Positions 8,913 to 17,343 of a DNA stretch of 64,000 bases are shown piece after piece (the stretch's first letter is position 1; each line of letters begins with the position of its first letter). The stretch comes from Desertimonas flava (GTDB lineage: Bacteria; Actinomycetota; Acidimicrobiia; Acidimicrobiales; Ilumatobacteraceae). The position numbers and the translations under genes are program-made. The notes below the pieces were generated by a model, which was given only the letters and a program-made list of their open reading frames with translations, was not told where the DNA came from and made no database searches. The stretch spans positions 1 to 64,000 of the forward strand of contig NZ_QKYK01000019.1 in the NCBI RefSeq assembly GCF_003426815.1. The letters run 5' to 3'.

Positions 8913-8943
8913 CACGTACGGGCCGTTGCGGCCGAACCTGCTG

Positions 8944-10326
8944 CTACAGCGCGGCGGGCAGGAGCCGGTTGACGTTCTGGTAGAAGAAGTAGAGCGTCAC
9001 GAGGAACGGCACGACGCCGACGGCGAGGCCGACCCAGCTGTTGCGCAGGCGGCGAGCCAGCAGGTACGCCGCCACCACGACGGCGGTGGCGATCACACCC
9101 CAGAGGGCCACCTGGGGGAACGCCGCCCGATCGTCGAACCAGTGGCTGGAGAAGGCGTCCTCGCTCCCGTCGCTGGCCTCGCCGAGCGTGCCGCTCCCCG
9201 CGTCGTCGGCGCCGGCGACGGCCGGTGTGGTGTCCGGCCCGGTCTCGACCGGCGCCGGGCTGGTGGACACGACCGGGTCGTCGACGAACGTCGTGGTGGG
9301 GGCGACGGCCGAGGTCGGCGGGGCGACCGTGGCCGGCTCGGTGGTGGCGGGCTCGGTGGTGGCGGGCTCGGTGGACAGCGCCGGGATCGTCGTGGCCGCA
9401 GGCGCGGCGTCGCCGCCCTCGCCCGGAAGGGCGACCGCACCGTTGTTGCCTCGTGGCACGTAGGCGCCGACGGGCGACGACAGCTCGGGCACGAAGTCGG
9501 CGTAGAGGATGTAGCGCTGCTTGGCGGTGCCGACCGGCGTGCAGGTGGTGAGCGTGAGCGTCGCCCTCGTCGTGTCGGTGGTGGCCACGACGTGGCTGTC
9601 GTCGGGGTTGACGGTCTCGCTCCCGGTCATCACGTAGACGTAGATGCGCCCGTCGGGCAGGAGGAACCCGATCTGGTCGCCGACCTTCACGTCGGGAAGA
9701 TCGTGGAACGGCTGACCCCACGTGGTGCGGTGGCCGGCGATGGCGGCGTTGCCGAGCTCACCGGGGAACGGCGTGTCGGGGTAGTGGCCGGGCCCGTCCT
9801 GCAAGTCGGTGGGGCCGACGCCCTGCACCACGTTCTGCCCCTCGATGCCGATCGAGGGGATCCACAGCTGACCGATGAACTCCTCTTCGTCGACGTAACT
9901 CCAGTCGAGCACCTGCGGCGCCGCCGCAATGGACGTCGTGGGGGCGGCCGTCGTGGTGGGGGCCAGCGTCGCGGTGGTCTCGGGAGCCGCGGTTGTGGTC
10001 GGAGCGACCTCGCCGGTGGTCGGAACGCTCGTGGGCGCCGCCGTGGTGGGCGCCGTGGTCGGCGCGGCAGTGGTGTTCGTGGTGGTGGAGATGGCCTCGA
10101 ACGGGTTGACGTCGGGATCGACGCCATTGGCCTCCATCAGCTCCTCGAAGCGCCCATCGAGACGGTTCTGCGCCCGGGCGTACTCGATGCCGGTGCCCCA
10201 GAGCTGGTACGCGACGAAGCCGAACATCAACAGTCCGGTGCAGATCAGCACCTTTCCAAACAGCCGCACACCCCACCGGACATCCTTGGGAACGGGCGGA
10301 CGATCCCACCTCGACGTTCGCGCCAT
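8944..10326 (-). CDS. class E sortase
   Basis: 460 residues. N-terminal membrane helix (about 22-42), a Thr/Pro/Ala linker (about 80-135), the sortase domain (about 145-290), a second Thr/Pro linker, and two membrane helices at the C-terminus. Catalytic residues are visible: His199 in AGHRTTWG, Cys262 in LTLTTCTP and Arg271 in KQRYILY. Class E enzymes in Actinobacteria attach proteins to the wall at LAxTG-type signals. The long linkers and extra C-terminal helices are unusual compared with the roughly 250-residue typical enzyme. A -10-like TACCTT 7 nt upstream supports a leaderless start at this ATG. Confidence 0.9.
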   Translation of the reverse strand: MARTSRWDRPPVPKDVRWGVRLFGKVLICTGLLMFGFVAYQLWGTGIEYARAQNRLDGRFEELMEANGVDPDVNPFEAISTTTNTTAAPTTAPTTAAPTSVPTTGEVAPTTTAAPETTATLAPTTTAAPTTSIAAAPQVLDWSYVDEEEFIGQLWIPSIGIEGQNVVQGVGPTDLQDGPGHYPDTPFPGELGNAAIAGHRTTWGQPFHDLPDVKVGDQIGFLLPDGRIYVYVMTGSETVNPDDSHVVATTDTTRATLTLTTCTPVGTAKQRYILYADFVPELSSPVGAYVPRGNNGAVALPGEGGDAAPAATTIPALSTEPATTEPATTEPATVAPPTSAVAPTTTFVDDPVVSTSPAPVETGPDTTPAVAGADDAGSGTLGEASDGSEDAFSSHWFDDRAAFPQVALWGVIATAVVVAAYLLARRLRNSWVGLAVGVVPFLVTLYFFYQNVNRLLPAAL

Positions 10327-10333
10327 GCCGGGA

Positions 10334-10339
10334 AAGGTA
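10334..10339 (-). promoter_or_regulatory. -10 box of the sortase gene
   Basis: TACCTT on the minus strand, 7 nt before the ATG at 10326, indicating a leaderless transcript. Confidence 0.45.
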
Positions 10340-10442
10340 CAGGCCGGTGCCCGTCGACGACTCGCACTTGCGCCAGCGCCCAGCAGCACGACGAGGTGGA
10401 CGAAGGCGTTGACCGCACTGGGAACCCGCCCGGTTGCGCCAG

Positions 10443-10448
10443 TAGCGT
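10443..10448 (+). promoter_or_regulatory. -10 box of the ccm operon
   Basis: TAGCGT, 8 nt before the ccmA ATG; consistent with a leaderless first gene of the operon. Confidence 0.45.
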
Positions 10449-10456
10449 CCCTGCAG

Positions 10457-11155
10457 ATGGATGCGGCCGGTCCCGACGCGCAGCCGCGCCCACCGGTTGT
10501 GGAGCTCGACGGGGCCGTGGCCGTCCTCGGCCGCTTCCCCGCTCTCGCGGGGGTCACGCTCACCGTCCGGCCCGGCGAGATCGTGCTGTTGCGCGGGCCC
10601 AACGGAGCCGGTAAGACCACGCTGCTGCGGCTCTGCGCCGGGCGGATCCCGCTGGTCCGCGGCGAGGGGACCGTGCTCGGCTGCGACCTGCGCACCGATC
10701 GCAAGCAGCTGCGCCCGCTCGTCGGCGTGCTCGGGCACCGCAACGGGCTGTACCTCGACCTCACGGTCGCTGAGAACGTGCAGTTCTGGGCGTCGGTGGT
10801 GGGGGCTGGCCCGGGCGAGGTGGACACGGTGCTCGGCCGCCTCGGCCTGTCGGGCCGGCTGGCCGGGTTGCCGGCGCGCCGGCTGTCGGCCGGTCAGATG
10901 CGCCGCACGGCGTTCGCCTGTTTCGTCGTGCGCCGGGCCCACCTCTGGCTGCTCGACGAACCTCACACCGGCCTCGACGCCACCGCCCGTGACGAGATCG
11001 ACGACATCATCCGGCAGGCCTCGTCGTTCGGGGTGACCGTCATCCTGGCCAGCCACGAGCTCGAGCGGGCGTCGGCGCTGGCCACCCGCACGATCGAGCT
11101 GGCCGGGGGCACCGTCGTCGGCGACTTCGACCCCCGGGCCGAGGCGTTCGGATGA
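10457..11155 (+). CDS. ccmA: heme exporter ATPase CcmA
   Basis: 232 residues, normal for CcmA. Walker A LLRGPNGAGKTTLLRL, signature LSAGQMRRTAF and Walker B LWLLDEPHTGLD are intact. With CcmB and CcmC it drives release of holo-CcmE in cytochrome c maturation System I. First gene of a nine-gene run on the plus strand; its stop overlaps the ccmB ATG. Confidence 0.92.
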   Translation: MDAAGPDAQPRPPVVELDGAVAVLGRFPALAGVTLTVRPGEIVLLRGPNGAGKTTLLRLCAGRIPLVRGEGTVLGCDLRTDRKQLRPLVGVLGHRNGLYLDLTVAENVQFWASVVGAGPGEVDTVLGRLGLSGRLAGLPARRLSAGQMRRTAFACFVVRRAHLWLLDEPHTGLDATARDEIDDIIRQASSFGVTVILASHELERASALATRTIELAGGTVVGDFDPRAEAFG

Positions 11156-11856
11156 CGCCCTTCAAGCGCTGGTTGGCGACGGTGGGCATCGTCGTTCGGC
11201 GAGATCTGCTGGTCGAGTGGCGCAGCCGGGTCGCCGTGCAGCAGGTGCTGCCGTTCGCCGGGATCGTCGTGGTGATGTTCGCCTTCGCCATCGACGACCT
11301 CACCCTGCTGCCGCTGGTGGCACCGGGGCTGATCTGGCTCGCCACGCTGTTCTCCCTGCTCGTGATGGTGCAGCGCTCGTTCTCGTTCGAGACCGAGGAC
11401 GGCGCTCTCGACGCCCTGCGTACCGCGGGCCTGCCCGCGTCCGCCCTGTACTGGGGCAAGACGCTGGCCCTCGCCGTGCAGCTGGTCGCCCTCGTGCTCG
11501 TCCTGCTGCTCGTGGCGATCCCGCTGTACGACGTCGAGGTCGAACCGGGATCGATCGTGCTGTTGGTCACGACGGGCCTCGCCGTGACCTTCGCGATGGC
11601 CGCCGTTGGTACCCTCTACGGAGGTCTCGCGGCCGGCGCCCGAGGGCGGGAAACCTTGCTCCCGTTGCTCTTGCTCCCGGTCGTGGCGCCTGTTCTGATC
11701 GGAGCAACCCGAGCGGTCGAACCGGCTATCGGTGCCGAAGGCACGGTGTCGGAGGGCTGGCCCTGGATGGGGCTCGTCGTCCTCTTCGCCGTGCTCTACG
11801 GCGCCGCCGGCACGGTGGCATTCGGCCCACTCATCGAGGAAGAAGAAGCTGCATGA
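11152..11856 (+). CDS. ccmB: heme exporter membrane subunit CcmB
   Basis: 234 residues with six hydrophobic segments and the CcmB-typical N-terminus (VRRDLLVEWRSR) and middle (RSFSFETEDGALDALRTAG, corresponding to the R-F-x-x-D-x-x-D-G-xL region). It forms the membrane part of the CcmAB ATPase complex. Four-base overlaps on both sides show translational coupling. Confidence 0.92.
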   Translation: MTPFKRWLATVGIVVRRDLLVEWRSRVAVQQVLPFAGIVVVMFAFAIDDLTLLPLVAPGLIWLATLFSLLVMVQRSFSFETEDGALDALRTAGLPASALYWGKTLALAVQLVALVLVLLLVAIPLYDVEVEPGSIVLLVTTGLAVTFAMAAVGTLYGGLAAGARGRETLLPLLLLPVVAPVLIGATRAVEPAIGAEGTVSEGWPWMGLVVLFAVLYGAAGTVAFGPLIEEEEAA

Positions 11857-12662
11857 GCGCAGAGACGGCAGGAACGACCGGCAGCGCCCGCACCGGCACG
11901 ACGGCCACCCGCAACCTCGGCATCGCCTGCCTCGCCGGGTGTGTCGCCCTGGCGGCGTTCGCCCTCGTGTTCTCGCCCCGCGACTACGCCCAGAAGGACG
12001 CCGTTCGGCTCATCTACCTGCACGTTCCCACGGTCTGGGTGGCGTATCTGGCCTTCGGTGTGACGGCGATCGCGTCGGCCACCTACCTCTTCTCCAAAAA
12101 GAAGGCGCTCGGCTGGGACCGCCTGGCCGGGGCGTCGGCCGAGGTCGGGGTCCTGTTCATGGCCCAGACGCTGCTGGTCGGCGCGCTCTGGGGGCGTCTC
12201 ACCTGGGGCGTGTTCTGGCAGTGGGATGCGCGTCTCACCACCACCGCGTTCCTCTTCGTGACCTACATCGGCTACCTGGCCGTGCGTGGTCTCGGCGGCT
12301 CGCACCAGCAGCGGGCCAAGCGCAGCGCGATCCTCGGCCTGCTCGCCGTCCTCGAGATCCCGCTCGTGCACTTCAGCGTCGAGATCTGGCGCAGCCTCCA
12401 CCAGGAGGCCTCGGTGCTCAACCCCAACGGTGACGTGCACATGGAGGGGATGATGCTGTTCACGATGTTCTTCGGGCTCGTGGTGTTCACGCTGGTGTTC
12501 GCCTGGCTCGTCATCCACCGCATGCGCACGCTCGCCGCCGAGGACCTCGTCGACGACCTCGGCCTCGACCACGCACTCGACCTGCGCCGCCGCGAATCGC
12601 TCGGCAGCGCCACCGTCCCGACGTCCGGCGGCACGCCCGGCGCATCGACAGGAGCCTTCTGA
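11853..12662 (+). CDS. ccmC: heme handling protein CcmC
   Basis: 269 residues with six membrane helices. The tryptophan-rich heme motif WGVFWQWDARLT and flanking histidines (YLHVPT before it, LVHFSVEIWRSLHQ after it) match CcmC, which loads heme onto CcmE. About 25 N-terminal residues are Thr/Ala-rich and probably unstructured; the start is set by overlap with the ccmB stop. The ccmD-like gene begins in its stop codon. Confidence 0.92.
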   Translation: MSAETAGTTGSARTGTTATRNLGIACLAGCVALAAFALVFSPRDYAQKDAVRLIYLHVPTVWVAYLAFGVTAIASATYLFSKKKALGWDRLAGASAEVGVLFMAQTLLVGALWGRLTWGVFWQWDARLTTTAFLFVTYIGYLAVRGLGGSHQQRAKRSAILGLLAVLEIPLVHFSVEIWRSLHQEASVLNPNGDVHMEGMMLFTMFFGLVVFTLVFAWLVIHRMRTLAAEDLVDDLGLDHALDLRRRESLGSATVPTSGGTPGASTGAF

Positions 12663-12796
12663 TGGAAGACGCCGGATTCATCATCACGGCCTACGTGGCC
12701 GTCGCCGTCTCGACGATCGCCTACGCGTGGAACGTCATCCGCCGGGGTCGTCGAGCCGCCGCCCAATTGGCCGACGACGACAAGCCCTGGATGTGA
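12662..12796 (+). CDS. ccmD: small CcmD-like membrane protein
   Basis: 44 residues, MEDAGFIITAYVAVAVSTIA and onward: an extracytoplasmic start, one membrane helix (about 7-25), then a basic stretch (IRRGRRAAA). Size, topology and place between ccmC and ccmE match CcmD, the small subunit that helps release holo-CcmE. Sequence similarity in this family is weak, so the call is mostly positional. ATG overlaps the ccmC stop by one base. Confidence 0.75.
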   Translation: MEDAGFIITAYVAVAVSTIAYAWNVIRRGRRAAAQLADDDKPWM

Positions 12797-12802
12797 CCGG
12801 GC

Positions 12803-13339
12803 GTGACTGAAACCCAAAGTGGCGACATCGGTGACCGCGGCGGCGACCTCGACCTGTCGCCCCGGACGCCAGCGCCCACCACGTCGAGCCGCACGGTCAG
12901 CTCCCGTCGCAAGTGGGTCTCGATCGGCGTGCTGGTCGCCGTGCTCGGCGCCGGCGTCGTCATCGTCACGCAGTTCCTGCGATCGGCGGTCGACTACTAC
13001 TGCAATGTCGACGAGATCGGTGTGCGCGACGGCTGTGATGCCGGCCGCCGGTTGCGTGTGCAGGGTGTGGTCGACGAGGGCACGGTGACGCAGAGCGCCG
13101 GCTTCACCGAGTTCTCCATCTCGTTCAACGGTGTATCGCTCCCGGTCCGCTACCGCGGCGAGCCGGGCGGCATGTTCGCCGAGTGCGAGCCCGTCGTCGT
13201 GCACGGTCGTCTCGGTGACGACCAGGTGTTCGCCGGCGACGCCGTCGAGGTGAAGCACTCCAACGAGTACAAGGAAGAGAACCCCGACCGCGTCGAGGGG
13301 TCGGGACCCAACTGCGGCGTCTACGACGAGAGCGCCTGA
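12803..13339 (+). CDS. ccmE: heme chaperone CcmE
   Basis: 178 residues: cytoplasmic start of about 38 residues, membrane anchor (about 39-58), OB-fold periplasmic domain. The heme-binding His152 and Tyr156 are seen in KHSNEY (H-x3-Y type). It also has Cys67, Cys78, Cys128 and Cys171, which most CcmE proteins lack; they could form disulfides. GTG start 6 nt after ccmD. Confidence 0.88.
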   Translation: MTETQSGDIGDRGGDLDLSPRTPAPTTSSRTVSSRRKWVSIGVLVAVLGAGVVIVTQFLRSAVDYYCNVDEIGVRDGCDAGRRLRVQGVVDEGTVTQSAGFTEFSISFNGVSLPVRYRGEPGGMFAECEPVVVHGRLGDDQVFAGDAVEVKHSNEYKEENPDRVEGSGPNCGVYDESA

Positions 13340-13342
13340 TCG

Positions 13343-15373
13343 ATGTTGCTCGCGGCCAGTATCAACCGCGCCTTCGGGCAGGCCGGGTTGTTGCTCGTGC
13401 TGGCTGCCGCCGTGTCCGGCGCCGCGTCCACCGTGTACGCCATCCGCTCCGGGAATCGCAAGCTGCTGCGCCAGGGTCCGATGTACGCCGCGCTCGGGCT
13501 GTTCGGTGCGGTGCTGGCCGTGGCGATGATGCAGCGGGCGCTGATCACCCGCGATTTCTCGATCGCCTACGTGCAGCAGGTCGGCTCGCCCAACACTCCG
13601 CGGCTGTACAACATCGCTGCCATGTGGTCGGCCCTCGAGGGCTCGATCCTGTTGTGGCTGCTCATCCTCGCCGGCTTCACCGCCGCCGTCGGCTGGCGCT
13701 TCCGCAGGCGCACCGACGACCCCTTGGTGGGCTGGGCGTTCGTCGTGATGTTCGTCGTGCTGGCCTTCTTCGCCCTGGTCAGCTTCGGCCCGGCAACGCC
13801 GTTCGGCGCCGGGGCCGAGACGTTCGCACCGGGCGGACCCAACCCGTTGCTGCAGAACCACATCCTCGTGCTGTTCCACCCGCCGATCCTGTACCTCGGC
13901 TACGTGGGCATGACGGTGCCGTTCGCCTTCGCCATCGCCGCCCTGATCACCGGCCGTCTCGGCGAAGGCTGGCTGCTCGAGACGCGGCGCTGGGCGTTGT
14001 TCTCGTGGGCGTTCCTCACCATCGGCATCCTCCTCGGAGCCTGGTGGAGCTACGAGGTGCTCGGCTGGAGCGGCGTCTGGGCCTGGGACCCGGTCGAGAA
14101 CGCCAGCCTCCTGCCGTGGCTGACCGCCACCGCCTACATCCACTCGGTGCTCGTCCAGGAGCGACGCGGCATGCTGCGCGTCTGGAACCTCTCGTTGCTG
14201 ATCTCGACGTTCTGCCTCACGATCCTCGGTACCTACCTCACCCGCTCGGGCATCCTCAGCAGCGTCCACGCCTTCGGCGACGGTCCGGTGGGCAACTACC
14301 TGCTCGCCTTCTTCGGTGTCGTGCTCGCCGTGTCGCTCGGCCTGATCGCGTGGCGGGGCGACCGCCTCCGATCGCCGGGAACGATCGACTCCCCGCTCTC
14401 GCGTGAGGCGGCGTTCCTCGCCAACAACGTGATCTTCGCCCTGTTCGCCTTCGTCGTGTTCCTCGGCACGCTGTTCCCGCTGCTCGTCGAGGCGTTCCAG
14501 GACCGGCGGATCACGGTCGGCGAGCCGTACTTCGACCGCCTGACGATGCCGATCGGGCTCCTCCTGCTGTTCCTGATGGCGATCGCCCCGGTGCTGCCGT
14601 GGCGCAAGGCGAGCAGCGAACTGCTCCGTGAACGTCTCTTCTGGCCGGCCGTGTGCGGTGTGATCGTCCTGGCGATCGCCGTCGCCGTGGGCGCCACCGG
14701 CTGGGCGCCGCTCGTGGCGTTCGGCCTGGGCGGCTGGGCCGCAGGGGCGTCGCTGCGCCAGGTCGTGCTGGCCACTCGCCGCAACGGCTGGCGCGGCCTC
14801 GTGGGCCGGGCCAACGGCGGCATGATCGTCCACCTCGGCGTGATCCTCATCGCCGTCGCCCTCGCCGCGTCGAACAGCTACACGCGCTCGGGCACGCTCG
14901 CCCTCGAAGCCGGCGAACCGGTGGCCTTCGGCGGGCACACGTTCGAGCTGCAGGGTGTGGTGATGGAGGAGACGTCGGTCGGTCCGGCGACGATCGCCAA
15001 CGTCCTCGTCGACGGCGAGCAGGTCTACCGGCCTCGCATCACGCTGTACACCGACTTCGGCCAGAACATCCCGACGCCGAGCGTGCGAACCGGGCTGGTG
15101 AAGGACGTCTACCTCACGCTCGAGGGGCGCAACTCGGAGAGCCTCGACACCGAGGCGACGATCCGCGTGTTCGTCAAGCCGCTCATCGTGTGGTTGTGGA
15201 TCGGCGGCGGGATCATGGCGATCGGTACGTTGCTCGCCGCCTTCCCTGGCTCACGCCGGCGCCGGCCGACCGATCCCGTCTCGGCCCCCGTCACCCCGTC
15301 GGGCGCACGCAAGCCCACCACGCCCGACGCGCCCGACACCCCGGATCCCGAACCGGAGCTCGCCAATGTCTGA
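13343..15373 (+). CDS. ccmF: cytochrome c heme lyase subunit CcmF
   Basis: 676 residues and about 15 membrane helices. The WWD motif is in LGWSGVWAWDPVENASLLPW and the CcmF-typical LYLGYVGMTVPF and SILLWLL segments are present. CcmF transfers heme to apocytochrome together with CcmH. Ends in a Pro/Thr-rich cytoplasmic tail that overlaps the ccmG start by 8 nt. Confidence 0.93.
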   Translation: MLLAASINRAFGQAGLLLVLAAAVSGAASTVYAIRSGNRKLLRQGPMYAALGLFGAVLAVAMMQRALITRDFSIAYVQQVGSPNTPRLYNIAAMWSALEGSILLWLLILAGFTAAVGWRFRRRTDDPLVGWAFVVMFVVLAFFALVSFGPATPFGAGAETFAPGGPNPLLQNHILVLFHPPILYLGYVGMTVPFAFAIAALITGRLGEGWLLETRRWALFSWAFLTIGILLGAWWSYEVLGWSGVWAWDPVENASLLPWLTATAYIHSVLVQERRGMLRVWNLSLLISTFCLTILGTYLTRSGILSSVHAFGDGPVGNYLLAFFGVVLAVSLGLIAWRGDRLRSPGTIDSPLSREAAFLANNVIFALFAFVVFLGTLFPLLVEAFQDRRITVGEPYFDRLTMPIGLLLLFLMAIAPVLPWRKASSELLRERLFWPAVCGVIVLAIAVAVGATGWAPLVAFGLGGWAAGASLRQVVLATRRNGWRGLVGRANGGMIVHLGVILIAVALAASNSYTRSGTLALEAGEPVAFGGHTFELQGVVMEETSVGPATIANVLVDGEQVYRPRITLYTDFGQNIPTPSVRTGLVKDVYLTLEGRNSESLDTEATIRVFVKPLIVWLWIGGGIMAIGTLLAAFPGSRRRRPTDPVSAPVTPSGARKPTTPDAPDTPDPEPELANV

Positions 15374-15998
15374 CACCCTCGCGCCATCGACGCCGGCCGA
15401 TGCCGACGGTGACGGCGGCGGCCGCAGCGGCCGCTCGCGCATCGCCCCGTTCGTCGCCCTGGGCATCGCTGCGGTGTTCGCCCTGCTGTTCTTCGTCTTC
15501 GCCCGCAGCGACTCCGGCGAGGCCGAGTCGGCCGACACCAGGTGGCTGAACCAGCCGGCGCCGGACACGACCGGACGGCTCGCCGGCACCGGCGGCAACA
15601 CCGGTGTCCCCGAGCGGACGTGGAGCCTCGCCCAACGCAGCGGCAGCTGGGTGGTGCTCAACTTCTTCGACTCGACGTGCGGGCCGTGCGTCGCCGAGCA
15701 TCCCGAACTGGTCGACTTCGACGCCGGCCAGGACACGCGCGGCGCCGACCAGATCGAGCTCGTCTCGGTGCTGTGGGGCAACGACCCGGCGCGCTCGTTC
15801 GAGTATCTCCAGGAGAACGGGCTCGACTGGGACGTCGTGTACGACGACGGGTCGATCGCCAACGTCTACGGCGTCACCAAGGTGCCCGAGACGTGGATCG
15901 TCGACCCCAACGGGTACGTGCGCCGGCGCTACATCGGCGAGGTGAGCGCTCAGCTGCTCATCGACACCGTCGCCACGTTCGAGGCGCCGGTCCAATGA
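15366..15998 (+). CDS. ccmG: thioredoxin-like protein CcmG/DsbE
   Basis: 210 residues: one N-terminal membrane helix (about 26-46) and a periplasmic thioredoxin fold with the active-site pair Cys105-Gly-Pro-Cys108 (DSTCGPCVAEHPEL) and the cis-Pro region TKVPETWIVDPNG. It keeps the CXXCH cysteines of apocytochromes reduced. Overlaps both neighbouring genes. Confidence 0.92.
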   Translation: MSDTLAPSTPADADGDGGGRSGRSRIAPFVALGIAAVFALLFFVFARSDSGEAESADTRWLNQPAPDTTGRLAGTGGNTGVPERTWSLAQRSGSWVVLNFFDSTCGPCVAEHPELVDFDAGQDTRGADQIELVSVLWGNDPARSFEYLQENGLDWDVVYDDGSIANVYGVTKVPETWIVDPNGYVRRRYIGEVSAQLLIDTVATFEAPVQ

Positions 15999-16501
15999 CC
16001 GCCACGCTCGCTGCTCGCAGCTCCTTCAACCACCGGCTGAAGGGCTGGCCGGGGTGGATCGTCCTGCTCTTCCTCGCCGTGTTGTTCGTCGTGATGGGCG
16101 CCGTCGGCAACGATGGCGTGTCGACGCCCGAAGAGCGGGCCGACGCCATCTCGAGGCGACTGGCGTGCCCGGAGTGCAACGGCGAGACGGTGTACGAGTC
16201 GCAGGTGACGGCGTCGGTGAACATCCGCCGCGAGATCCAGGCGATGGTCGACGAGGGGCGTCTCAGCGACGACGAGATCGTCGCCGCGCTCGAGGAGAAC
16301 TACGGCGAGCGGCTGCTCCTCCTGCCGACCGGGAAGGGCGTCAACGTGTTGGTCTGGGCCCTGCCGGTGGCCGCCGGTGTCGCCGGACTCACCGGGCTCG
16401 TGCTCGTGTTCTCGAAGTGGCGGCGCGAGGCCGCCCTCGAGGACGGACCCACCGACGAGGACCGGGCGCTGGTCGCCGCCGCCCTCGACGACGAGTCATG
16501 A
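15995..16501 (+). CDS. ccmH: apocytochrome reductant CcmH
   Basis: 168 residues. The family signature is ISRRLACPECNGETV, with Cys58 and Cys61. Helices lie at about 20-37 and at about 113-133, so the redox motif faces outward. It works with CcmF in the heme ligation step. Starts inside the ccmG stop (ATGA) and overlaps the TPR gene. Confidence 0.9.
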   Translation: MTATLAARSSFNHRLKGWPGWIVLLFLAVLFVVMGAVGNDGVSTPEERADAISRRLACPECNGETVYESQVTASVNIRREIQAMVDEGRLSDDEIVAALEENYGERLLLLPTGKGVNVLVWALPVAAGVAGLTGLVLVFSKWRREAALEDGPTDEDRALVAAALDDES

Positions 16502-17268
16502 CCCCGCGCGTCGACCTCGACCGACTCGCCACCCTCGAGGCCGAGCGGACGTTCCTGCTGCGCTCGCTCCGCGACCTCGAGGCCGAGCACGACGCCGGCG
16601 ACGTGGAAGACGACGACTACGTCACCCTGCGCGACGGCTACACCAAGCGGGCCGCCGACGTCCTGCGCCAGATCGAAGCCGGCCGGGCCGAGCTGCCGCC
16701 GAAACGGCCGGTCAACTGGTCCCGCCGACTGGGCATCGGCGCCGCCATCGTGGCTGCCACCGCCGGAATCGCGTGGCTCGTCGCCGATCGATCCAGCCAG
16801 CGTCTGCCCGGCCAGGAGATCACCGGTGGTCAGGCCGTGGCCGAGCGCGACGACGTCCCGGCACTGATGGCCGAGGCCCGGCAGTTGTTCGGCGCGGGCG
16901 TCAACGCCGACGCCGCCGATCGCTACCAGCGGGTGCTCGAGCTGGAGCCCGACAACGTCGTCGCCAAGACCTATCTGGCGTGGCTGCTGTACATCAACAC
17001 GCTCGGCCAGCCCGACGAGATCCGCACGGTCGCCGTCGAGGCGGCGAGGGATCAGCTCACGGAGGCGGCCGAGCTCGATCCGGGCTACGCCGACCCACAC
17101 TGCTTCTTGGGTGTGATCGCCGGCAACTTCGACGGCGACGTGGAGACCGCTCGCGCCGAGGCGGAGACGTGCATCGAGCTCGACCCACCCGGTCAGATCG
17201 AGGGCATGGTCCAGGACTTCATCGACGGCCTCGAGCCGTCCACCCGTCCCGAGTCGACGGCTCCATAG
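16498..17268 (+). CDS. TPR protein, CcmI/CycH-like
   Basis: 256 residues. An N-terminal cytoplasmic coiled segment (LEAERTFLLRSLRDLEAEHDA), a single membrane helix (about 78-98), then two TPR-like repeats (ALMAEARQLFGAGVNADAAD, ARDQLTEAAELDPGYADPH). The layout and the position after ccmH match the CcmI/CycH chaperone that presents apocytochromes to CcmFH. Last gene of the operon. Confidence 0.75.
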   Translation: MTPRVDLDRLATLEAERTFLLRSLRDLEAEHDAGDVEDDDYVTLRDGYTKRAADVLRQIEAGRAELPPKRPVNWSRRLGIGAAIVAATAGIAWLVADRSSQRLPGQEITGGQAVAERDDVPALMAEARQLFGAGVNADAADRYQRVLELEPDNVVAKTYLAWLLYINTLGQPDEIRTVAVEAARDQLTEAAELDPGYADPHCFLGVIAGNFDGDVETARAEAETCIELDPPGQIEGMVQDFIDGLEPSTRPESTAP

Positions 17269-17290
17269 CCAGCGCCGCTCACGTGCGGTC

Positions 17291-17317
17291 CCGAGATAGT
17301 GCCAGGCACTATCTCGG
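17291..17317. repeat. GTGCCAGGCAC palindrome, copy 1
   Basis: Perfect 13-bp arms (17291-17303, 17305-17317) around a single A, core GATAGTGCCAGGCACTATC. Lies between the convergent ccm operon and sixA and may act as a two-way terminator. Related copies are at 32884 and 50810. Confidence 0.75.
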
Positions 17318-17343
17318 AAGAGCGTCTGGCACCCTCGCCGCGT

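Noticed and set aside
12272-14938. Long open frame on the minus strand (about 888 codons) opposite ccmC-ccmF
   Set aside because: Low-complexity, Arg/Glu/His-rich translation with no family motif. It is antisense to well-supported ccm genes and arises from the high third-position GC.
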